DNA from: Drosophila miranda
Lineage: Eukaryota; Arthropoda; Insecta; Diptera; Drosophilidae
Direction of reading: 5' to 3'
Length of the DNA: 64,000 nucleotides
Assembly (NCBI RefSeq): GCF_003369915.1
Contig: NC_046675.1
Span: 14,756,001-14,820,000, forward strand
Positions 55,079 to 64,000 of the stretch are shown piece after piece. The translations under genes and the position numbers were made by a program. Numbering within the stretch: position 1 is the first letter of the stretch; the number at the start of each line of letters is the position of its first letter. A model generated the notes under the pieces. It saw nothing but the letters and a program-made list of their open reading frames with translations. It did no database searches and had not been told where the DNA came from.

Positions 55079-58000
55079 TCATAAGAGCGAGCACAACTTG
55101 GAGCGCTTCTTCGACTTGTCCACCACGGTGCCGGCGGACGAGGTGGATGACGAGGCGGACATGCGTCCCACGCTTCCGCCGGCATGCGGCGGCTGTGAAG
55201 GACTCGTCGGACTCTTGTCGTCCATGTCCTCGCTCACATGCGACTCGAGCAGCTTCAGCGAGGTCTTCGGTTTGGAGCCGTCCATGCTGTTGTACAACGT
55301 CTTCGAGAGCTTCGAGCGGACGGCCTTGCCCAGGGCGGCTGTCTTTTTCATACTCAGCCGGGAGCCGCTGCGCTGATGCTCCGGCGTGTGGCTGTCATCG
55401 CCGCCTGCACCTGTCCCATGCTGCGCCTGCTGATTGCAGTTGAGCGTGGTCACCGTGAATTCAATGTCCTTGATCTCCTCGTCGGCACAGCCGGCAAACT
55501 CCTCCACGGGCTTGTCGATGGTATCGTGGTCGATCCAGGTCAGGCCCATCTCCACCTTCTCGGCCAGATCCTGCCAGTTGCGTCTGTTTTCCAGCGTTCC
55601 CTCGTACAGCGGCTTGATCCAAGGAAAGGTGTCGCACAGAACGCGGTACAGGGGCAGGCAGATAACATCGATGAAGCCCACCTGCATCTTTGGCAGCTCG
55701 TCCTTGCGCTCCCTGTGGAAATCACATTATTAGCTCTAGTTTCTCTTGGATGTCAGGCTACGCCCAATCACCTATCCATCATGGCCACTGGCTGGGTGTT
55801 TAGCTGCAGCTTCTCGAGATCACCCTGGTCGAAGAACTCATCGGCCACCAGTTTGGCCACCTTATGCTGCACCTCCCACGGCTTGGCTATGGCACTGACA
55901 TCGCAAGCAGTCATCATCATGCCGCACAGCACTAAAAATAGATTCCATTATCCATTTGGATAGGATTACAGTCGACAGTTGTACTTACAATCCTTCTTTT
56001 CCTCGCCCTGCCAATCAAATTCCCCATTCTCGACCAGCTCCAGGAAGGCATTGCGCTTCTTGAAGTACATGGCCAGGTCGGTGGATAGGATGGCGCTCTC
56101 CACAGTCTTCATAACGGAGCGATAGTCTTCCGGCGACAAGGCCTACGAAACAGCAAGTGAAAGTAAGCTTCAGAAATAGCTACTATTCTATGTTTAGATT
56201 AGATAGCAAAACACTTGGAGTAATAACGACATTATGTACAGACTCGTGTGGGGCTAAAAGCCTAGACCATTTGGATCAAGGTGAACTTTATTTTTTTGGT
56301 TTTTTTCCCTACTCTGTTTGTCGATGCGAAGGTTTCGAATGAACCAAAGTTTCCATAGAATCATTTCCCCAATTGGACAGTATAAAAGGAACATTATCGG
56401 AGCAGTGGGTATATCATTTCACAGTTGAAATATCCAAGATGAAGTTGTCTCTAGCTCTTTTCGGCCTGGCTTTGGTGATTTATGTGTCCCAAGTGAACGC
56501 TGCAGACAGCTCCACCTCGACAACGAGCTCTGCCTCAAGCGCAACGGATGCGGCGACAACCACCACCACCACAGAGGCGACTACAAGCACAACGGAATCC
56601 ACGACCTCATCCTCCTCCTCATCCTCGGGAGGTGGCGCGAAGATTGTTCGCGTCACCAATCTCAAGTACACCGCCAAGAGGAAGATACGACTCGGATCTG
56701 GCAGCTCTAGCTCATCCAGCTCGAAGAGTGGCCGCACGAGTGGTCGCAAGGCACGCGTGAATGCTCGGAAGGGCAACAGCTCGAACCGTAGGAATCTTCA
56801 GGCCAAAAGCAAGAAAGTCCGCGTTGTCCGGGGCTAAGTTATGATGGGCAAAAATCTCTATTAAACTTTTGAAACTTACCTGGAATATGTTGTTTCCCTC
56901 GGAGTTGAGGATCATCACGCACTGATCGAAGTGATGATGCTCCATCGTGCTGGTCGTGTAGAGAATGGCCAGCGGGGACTCGGTCTTTGTCTGAAAGGCG
57001 TTGTTGGTGCCGCGATGGTCGAGGTCATGGCACAGGCAGGCCACCAGCAGGCCCAGTATTTCCAGATCCGTCATGAAGCGCTCCATTTTGCCAGTTTTTA
57101 GCATGGCGAACATGGTCTGAGCCACGTTGAGAGCGTGCCGCCAATTGTGATACTTTACAGGACGATAGTTCTTGCGGACACTCAGGACCCAACGACAGAG
57201 GACCTAGGAAGCGATGAATCATAGTTTAAAGCTCTTTATGCTAGAATAGTGTATCTATTCCTCTACATACATCGTAGGGTATCTGGAACTGGGAGACCAG
57301 ATTGCACTGCAAAAACATCCGCAGCACGGCCCGACAGGTGTCATCGTCCACCAGTTCAAAGTCTTAAATGGAAATGGTTTAGGAACGTTTGGGAAAGAGT
57401 GTAGATTCAAAGAGATTCGGCTTACCCGTAAATGTGAAACTGTACAGATTGTAGGACTCTGCCTCGGCAATGGCATCTTGGGTGAGCTTCTCTGTCTGAT
57501 CCTGACTGGCTGTGGCATGGTAGCTCAAACACTCCAGAGCCACCTTTTGCTTGGCCATCAGCTTGCAGGCATTCTCGTACATCTGGGTGTTGTGGATGCC
57601 CAAGCCGCAGAAGATGGCGAAGGCCTCGAAAATGGAGGCATCCGATTCGGTAAAAGGTACGCCATTGGCCTGAAAGAATGGAGATTGCAAGAGCCAAACT
57701 TCCTTCAATCCAGAGGGCTATCTCTTACCTTGTTGATCAGCTGGGCCACACCAATCACAACTTTCTGGGCATTCACAATCGGCATGCAGAGTATGGCCTG
57801 GGTGCTATCGATCTCGCTCTCGGCCCGTATCTGGTTGTGGTCCCGCACCCACTCGTGGACATCGCATATGTTGACCGTCTGCCCGGTGGTGGCCACGAAC
57901 TGGGCAATTTGTGCCAGGGTCGAGGTGCTCAGCTCGGTCTTCGAGGGCCGGGACACACTGGCCGCCTGATACTCCCCGCCGAGCTCGAACAGCACCGTGA

Positions 58001-61000
58001 AGCGGTTGCGCATTTTCTGCTGCAGAGGGGATTGAGACTCCAATCAGAATCGGATGCCGCCATAGAAGTCAGAAGTGGGGCTTACCTTCTCGTCGAAGCT
58101 GTCGCCGGGCATGATGGCGCGAGTGGGGCGCTGCTCCGGCTGATTGGGCTTCTCAATTATCTTCTCCAAATGGCTCTGCAAGGGACAGCAAGGACAGGGC
58201 GTGGACATTAAGTGGCTGCCACTAATGGAGCTCGTAACGGTCACCCCCAAGCGGCAAACTTGTTGATAAATTGCATTCCCACCCGCCTGCCACCCGGCCA
58301 GAGTCCTTCTCCACCCCACGTGGAAGAGTGGCCCTCAAGAGTGCGCATAATTAAGCTGACATGTTGCACATGACGGGCATGTCAGCAAAGTTTTCAGTGG
58401 CAGCTTATGCACTGCCCTCCGCTCCGCTCTGCCCCCCTTGGGCCCTGTTTAGCCTTATGGCCTAATAAATTGAGCATTATGCACTTTCATTATCAGTCGT
58501 CAACAGATAATGACTAATTTTGTGTTGGAATTTCCCCAAAATTAAACAATTATTGTAATCATCGGCGTTTCATTTGGTTGATTACAGTGCCCCACGCACA
58601 CTCGGCTAAATCTGATTAAATTAATAACAATTCCACTGTGAAACGTGTGGCTTTTGTGCGGCTTATGAAAAGGTCAAACAATTGACCATTTATGGCCTTC
58701 ATTGCCCTTCGCTGGCAGGCCATAAATTAATGTAGCATGCCCCTGACAGAATGCAATCTAACGATATTCATCCGTTCATTAAGTTGGGCAAGGAAAATGT
58801 GTCTCCTTTCATTTCGCCTGGGGGAGTGTCCGTAAGAGGCAATTTCAGTTAAAAGTTGAATGCCTCATCTCGTATGAAATATCCTTTAAAATTGGCAACA
58901 CGCATGGTCTCCCAGGTAAAAGGTGCTGCCCACACATGGACACAACAGTCCAATTATTGTTTATTAATTAAATTCCATCCAAAAGCATCCAAAACACATC
59001 GGAGCTCCAGGCCATATTGTACACAATTCGATAAATAAATATTGCAATATTTATTTGTTCATGATTTTGTGAAATGCAAATAAGGACTCATTGGAGCACA
59101 TTAAATATTCATGAGTGGTTTACGAAAATAACTTTTGGTTAGTTTATAGCCACAGATATTTTGAATAGTCCCACTTATAGTCCCACTTATAGAACCTCCT
59201 TCTTTGCTTTGAGTTTAATTTAAAGACTCGTTGTGCCCCATACATATTATTTGGTTGATTTATTAACAATTTAACGCGACTGAGCAGCATCTCATAATGC
59301 TGAAAGACAGCACCAAATAATAGCAGGCAATCAACGAAAATTTTCGCCATAATGAAAATTGCCCCGACTCGAGGATAATTTACCATCTCTCCACTTGTTC
59401 TGTTCCGGAGGAGCTGTCACAATTCCACGTAATGCCTGACACTTGTTCATTGCGAAACAACAGCACCACCCCACCCCACCCCACACCCCACTGAGAGTCG
59501 TGTCCCCAAGTAGCATAATGTAAATTGCACATTTTAATTTCCTTGGGGTGCCCTGCCGTGTCCACAGCCACTCCCACTGCCAATGACGCCCACCGACAAA
59601 AAGTTGACAAATACAAACAAAATGGCCGACGCGGTGGCGTTTAAACAATTTTAATGAAACTGACAGCGCGACACAGACAGGGCCCCCGCCACGGACACGC
59701 TGCGGACAGTGTCGTGGACGCGGACCGACTAAAGGGCGATCCTCAATTACAGGTGGGCGGATGAAAAATGGCAGTAAATTAATTTTAAATTCCCCGGAAT
59801 CCATACAAATCGAGTCCCGAATCCCGATACCCGAATCCCGAGACCAGACCCACACCACCACACTCACCGCCTCGCAGCAGTCGAGGTCCACGAGGAACAC
59901 GGAGCAGCGCTCACAGTTGAGGAGTTCGCGGGCCTCTGTCATGATTTTGGTGACCAGGCACTCGAGGTTGTTCTGCTCCTCGAATATGCTGCGGGCCAGA
60001 TTAAGGAGGATTTGGTTGCGCCTGTACTCCTGGACGGACATCTCGAAGAGCTGGGCGTTCTGTATGCCAATGCCGCAGAAAGTCAGATACCGGCGGAAGA
60101 TTTCCACATCGTGCTCGTCGAATTCCATGCACCCTAAGAAAAGGATAGCACAGTCCAAACCATGATTCATAATTCACCATTCATAATCACTGGGGGTATG
60201 GAAGCGGAGGGGCTTACCATTCGTTTTGTTGATAATTTGGGCCACGCCTATGATGTCGCCCTCGTAATTGCAGATGGGCATGCAGAGGATGGCGTTCGTT
60301 TTGTAGCCGGTCTTCAGATCGATTTCGCAATTGAATCGGGCATCCTTGTACGCCTCCTTGATGTTAATCATCTGCTTTGTCTGGGCCACCATTCCGGCAA
60401 TGCCAATGCCGAAGGGAATGATAATCTCCTCGGCACTGGCACGCGTCACGGCATCCTTGAGTGCTGCAATCAGACGGGATTCAAATGAAGCCAAATCAAT
60501 GGGGAAAAGCAGGAGCCGCAGCTCTGGATACACTTAATATTTTATAGATACGAGCATTATCCCGCTGTTAATATTGAAACGGAATAAAGCTAGACAGGGG
60601 CAAAGGCAGAGCCCACAATGAGTTCATTCGAAGCAGACCGTATTTAGGGCCCGATAAAGCTGGCTGGCAAGCATCTAAATAAGTATTAAATTTATAGGCA
60701 AAATATTCCCTCTGCCATGCGAACAGTGAACGGGGGAGCAGGTCCCTCCCTTCCAAGAAAATGGCAAAATAATAAATAAATAAATAACAGCAAGAGCTGC
60801 TTCCCCCGAAAAATCTGAGCACCAAAAAGTCAAATGTGAATTTGCATGAGCGCTGGCCCCCAAATCATAATCGCAGTGCCCCACACATACCGTACACTCG
60901 CATGAAAGTATCTTTGTGTCGGGGATAACCTTGTGGATTCGTATCTGTTGGGTGGGTGCTGGCTGCTGCCAGGTCTAATCTTTTTCGCATTTTCCCCACT

Positions 61001-61901
61001 GAATTATGTAGCGGAAGCGGTGGCTTTTACTCACGGCTCTGCGCCAAAGATTCATTACGAATGTAACGCATTTCTATATGAATAACTGTGAGTATCTGTG
61101 CGTATCTGTGTGTGTGTTTGTCCTAGCAGCATCTATTTCTCATTTGATGGCGACCTTTTCGGTTTTATGACTCTGGTTCTGCCAAATACTTTTAATGCCC
61201 TTCCGTTTGGGCCTTAATTTTGCTAATGCGTTCGCCGTTGCCCCAGAAATTATTCGGCCTGGACACTAATGAGTGACAATTTATAATCATCCAATGGGTG
61301 GGCCTCTGGCAAGAGGTCCCCGAACCGATCCCCGAATGAAAGTTAATTAATGAATATTTAAACAGATTGAGTTGGCAATGTTGGGCAATTGCAATACGAT
61401 CCCATCTTGATTAGTTTTCAGTACGAGCTCCTCCTCCATCAGAGGCATTCACAGTGCACTCTGTTCGGATTATATTTCCGATTCCGCAGTGCCCTCCTTT
61501 GTGCATTGTTCGCCTTAATTAAAGCGGGATTACCTGTGTCCACACCCAGCACTCAGGACAACAAAATTGGCAATTGGAAAAGGCAGGCATTGCATTTCCA
61601 ATTCACAGATTCAGAGACGGGCGAATCACTCACCTGTCTTTTGTGTTACATCGAAGAGCTTGGCCACCAGATACTTGTTGTGGGGCGTGCCCTTGGCCAG
61701 GAAGAGGGAGCCGCGATCCGCATGGGTGAGCAGCCCCACGTTCACCAGTATCTTGTGGCAGAGCACATCGATGTCCAGCTCATTGGCCACGTCGCGAATC
61801 AGCTCCATGAACAGCTCGCCCTCGTCCAGGTCCATCAAATGGCGGCGGCATTCCGGCAGCGTGGAGGAGGCCGACGAGTTCGACAGGCTCCTCGGCGATT
61901 T
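55079..61901 (-). CDS. Pde6: Pde6, GAF-domain cyclic nucleotide phosphodiesterase (3' part)
   Basis: Eleven exons in transcript order (61901-61634, 60463-60218, 60133-59868, 58175-58086, 58019-57729, 57669-57426, 57362-57271, 57203-56880, 56142-55989, 55931-55772, 55712-55079) encode 922 residues. The 5' end lies outside the window. Two GAF domains come first: [21 protein letters not shown].. to [17 protein letters not shown], and [17 protein letters not shown].. to [19 protein letters not shown]. They are followed by the catalytic domain with [14 protein letters not shown] and the metal site [10 protein letters not shown]. The C-terminal tail is Ser/Lys-rich and ends CSLL, a CaaX box predicting geranylgeranylation. 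This is the cGMP-hydrolysing PDE5/6/11-type enzyme that limits cGMP in Malpighian tubule. A mucin-like gene is nested in the 56143-56879 intron on the opposite strand. Exon phases all agree. Confidence 0.97.
56381..56390 (+). promoter_or_regulatory. TATA box of mucin-like gene 4
   Basis: TATAAAAGGA inside the Pde6 intron, about 58 bp before the ATG at 56439. Confidence 0.75.
56439..56837 (+). CDS. Small secreted Thr/Ser-rich (mucin/glue-like) protein 4, nested in Pde6
   Basis: A 132-residue protein. The signal peptide [20 protein letters not shown] ends near A/A. About 45 residues of Thr/Ser/Ala follow, ending in a Ser run and GGG. The basic tail begins [19 protein letters not shown], clearly related to the RVRISNLRFSSNRRIR segment of proteins 2 and 3. 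A second Ser run ([10 protein letters not shown]) and many Arg/Lys residues follow. There are no Cys residues. The gene is intronless with its own TATA box. It lies wholly within the 737-bp Pde6 intron on the opposite strand, with ATTAAA just past the stop. The N-terminal MKL start resembles protein 1. A glue or extracellular matrix role is inferred. Confidence 0.85.
58176..59867 (-). other. Pde6 intron (1.69 kb)
   Basis: Separates ..DLDCCEA and [10 protein letters not shown] in phase 0. It has A/T-rich sequence and a C-rich ACCCCACCCC run near 59466-59490. No nested gene recognised. Confidence 0.75.
60464..61633 (-). other. Pde6 intron (1.17 kb)
   Basis: Separates ..LFDVTQKT and [10 protein letters not shown] within the first GAF domain. 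It has AATAAATA runs near 60770 and a GT run near 61108. No nested gene recognised. Confidence 0.75.
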
Positions 61902-64000
61902 CTGCAAGGACAGACCATAAACATTAATGAAAGGCTTAGACTCTGGTCCAGAGAACAGAGGACATTCGGTACAATCGGAACGTGCCTGGGAAATAATTGA
62001 ATTGCTGCTGCTGTGCTGTTCTGCTGTTCGGCAGGGTTCGGCAGGATGGAATTGGTATAATTCCGCTATTTAATTAGTTCTCTTATAAATAGCTTTATCA
62101 GCTGGCATTATTACTCGTATTACTCGGCCAGACACAAGTCGCTTTAAATATTTAATTATATACTGTTCCTTTTCCTATACTTTCCTTTCCAATTCGATTG
62201 CTGGCCATTTAACCCGGGGAACTGCTCCCGCTCTTCCTGAAAATGAACTTGGCCCGGTTCAAAGGGTGTCTATTAGCAGCAGTTGGCAGCGCGGAGCTCT
62301 TGGCAGCAACAACGTGGTAATTGAATACCGAAAACGGACTCCAACTTCGGGCCGGGACCTGCGTGCGAGCGGCCAATTAACCCAAGAACTGGGAATATTG
62401 CGTGCCGTGTACCAATCCACGGCCACATCCCATTCCATAATCCCTCTGTATATAACTTCCTGCCACCTCCTCCTATCATATGGCAGTAGCAGTCCCAATG
62501 TACCTCTTCTCTATCATTTTCCTCTGACAAATTAAGGCAATTTGTTGTTTTCGCTTCTGTTGCTCGTTCTATCAACATTTCCACGTGCCACTGCCAGAAT
62601 ATCGATAATTGTACGTTTAAATTTGAATGAACTCGAATGTACCTATTATTTATAATTTTGCTTATTGGTTATGTATTTCTTTTGTGGCCTGGATGACCAT
62701 GAAAGTATTTCTCTTAGGTAGGCGGAATATTTTCCCAAGTGTCTGTGGGCTCTGGGGCTTCCGTTCTCCAAAGCAGGAGAAATGTGCTTTTCTACTAGGT
62801 GAAAGTCAGGTAGAAGGCTGTTGGTCAACAGTTTGAGTCTATTTTAATTGCCAAAATATTGATTTCCCTATGAAAATGTCTTCAAACTGCAACAAGACCT
62901 CCACGAATAGGAAATTTAATCTTTGCTCTTCGCAATTGCTTTCCATTCAACTTTTCCTTCCACATTTTCCCTAGTTCAACCGCTTAACGGGAAAACCACT
63001 TGAGTAAAAAACAAGAAAAAGATCCTTGAGCAAGTAATTAAACGATTAAATGCGATTAAAACTCGCCTTGAAAGAGTGTGTCTGAAGCAGGCGAAGCAGC
63101 CTCCTCGCAAAGTCCAAAGAAAAAGAAAAGGAAAACCGAGTGAAAAGCGCTTCATAATCTTCACTTTGTTTGCATGGAATTGAAAGTTGAAAACACACAA
63201 GAAAAACAATGCAAATTCTTTGAATAAAACTCGGAAAAATTAAAACCAAAGTCAAATAAAAACATGAAAGGGCATTAAGTACATTTGAAATTCTGCCAAT
63301 GGCAATAAATTTGAGTTGTACTCGTATTCATTTGTGTGACCCCAGAAAAGACAATAAAATCGGAAAAAGTTCGCCCCTTCTTCGTCCTTTTTTGGCCAGA
63401 AGGAAGGGGAAAGCATTAAATCGGAATGAATTTTAATGGGGATTATTCCGTCTCTGTATGGACTGCAACGAGGGCTATCGCTGGCAATATCCTGGCCAGG
63501 GACTGCAGCTTGCATTGCGTAACAGCACTTAAATAAATTGACAATATCGACAGGAAAAAACAGGGGTCTACCTGCTATTCACCAGCTAACGAGGCAGGAG
63601 TGGGGGGAGAATGGGAAAAAATTGCACTCGCAAAGCTCCAACAATCGGCGAAAGGACTCAAAGGTGGGCTTTGTTGCACAAGACACAGGACACTTGGCAG
63701 TTGACTTTGGCCTGGCCTAGTTTTCCCCTTCACGAAACAAAAACACACACACACACACACACATCTATAAGAGAGCTTTCCCTTAGTCGTGGCACGTGGT
63801 ACAAGTACCTTATAGTTTTGATTTCACAAGTGGCAGGTGAGTGCTGAAGTCCTCTTCTTGCGCTTCTGTTGGTTTTTGTTTCTGTGCAGCCAGCTGCAGT
63901 CAATAGGCAGGCAGCCCCCAGCACTCGATGTCGTAGGCAAGACAGAGGTAAGGGATCGTTCATAATTTTGCTCGATGTTCCAGAGAAATGAGCATTGAAA
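61902..64000 (-). other. Pde6 upstream intron or 5' region
   Basis: No exon recognised with confidence. A (CA)n run lies at 63742-63762. The missing Pde6 N-terminus lies to the right of the window or in an exon here that I cannot identify. Confidence 0.5.

Noticed and set aside
55238-55963. 241-codon plus-strand frame within Pde6
   Set aside because: Antisense shadow crossing a clear Pde6 intron.
1-64000. CRISPR array, operon or bacterial features
   Set aside because: The sequence is eukaryotic; simple (CT)n, (CA)n and (GGTC)n runs are microsatellites, not spaced repeats.

Overview
The window is nuclear DNA from a Drosophila species. The genes are insect orthologues with short GT..AG introns (mostly 55-75 bp), TATA and motif 1/6 core promoters, and A/T-rich spacers with (CA)n and (CT)n runs. 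Gene content and repeat style fit Muller element E (the 3R equivalent). The differences from D. melanogaster proteins, and neighbours that to my recollection lie far apart in D. melanogaster, suggest a more distant relative such as the obscura group. That species call is inference.

Layout. 1-3200: the 3' end of Mcm2 (+) faces a DDX55/Spb4-type DEAD-box helicase gene (-). 3700-14813: jaguar (myosin VI, -) in 16 recognised exons plus a candidate upstream coding exon. The 5.1-kb intron before that exon holds a tRNA-Leu(TAA) on the opposite strand, and a second copy lies at 16935. 15-28 kb: a long gene-poor stretch with a candidate small secreted-peptide gene, a decayed gene, a CGATA cluster and repeats. 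28.3-33.2 kb: the intronless tandem pair Orct2 and Orct (SLC22 organic cation transporters). 35.1-36.7 kb: a flavin amine-oxidase-like gene. 40.1-43.6 kb: another SLC22-type transporter, tail to tail with a secreted trypsin-like protease gene (43.8-45.0 kb, -). 46.8-47.7 kb: a Golga7/Erf4-family gene. 48.6-56.9 kb: four TATA-driven genes for small secreted Thr-rich (mucin- or glue-like) proteins, with Pdf (-) between the first and second. The fourth is nested in a Pde6 intron. 55.1-61.9 kb and beyond the window: Pde6 (-), a GAF-domain cyclic nucleotide phosphodiesterase ending in a CaaX box.

The most interesting structure is a repeat family with copies at about 2.94-3.20, 22.97-23.61 and 46.03-46.82 kb. 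Two copies coincide with the promoters of the helicase and Golga7-like genes, so these unrelated housekeeping genes appear to share a homologous start region of over 200 bp. The copies lie at junctions that look like breaks in gene order. Other notable items are a complete 760-bp hAT-type non-autonomous element with an exact 8-bp target duplication (52142-52917), a diverged PDF neuropeptide with no processing site after the amidation Gly, and a duplicated mucin gene pair that shares a promoter-proximal inverted repeat.

All exon joins were read by eye from splice signals, phase and known family sequence. Open-frame sums were checked for each multi-exon gene. No alignment or database search was run.
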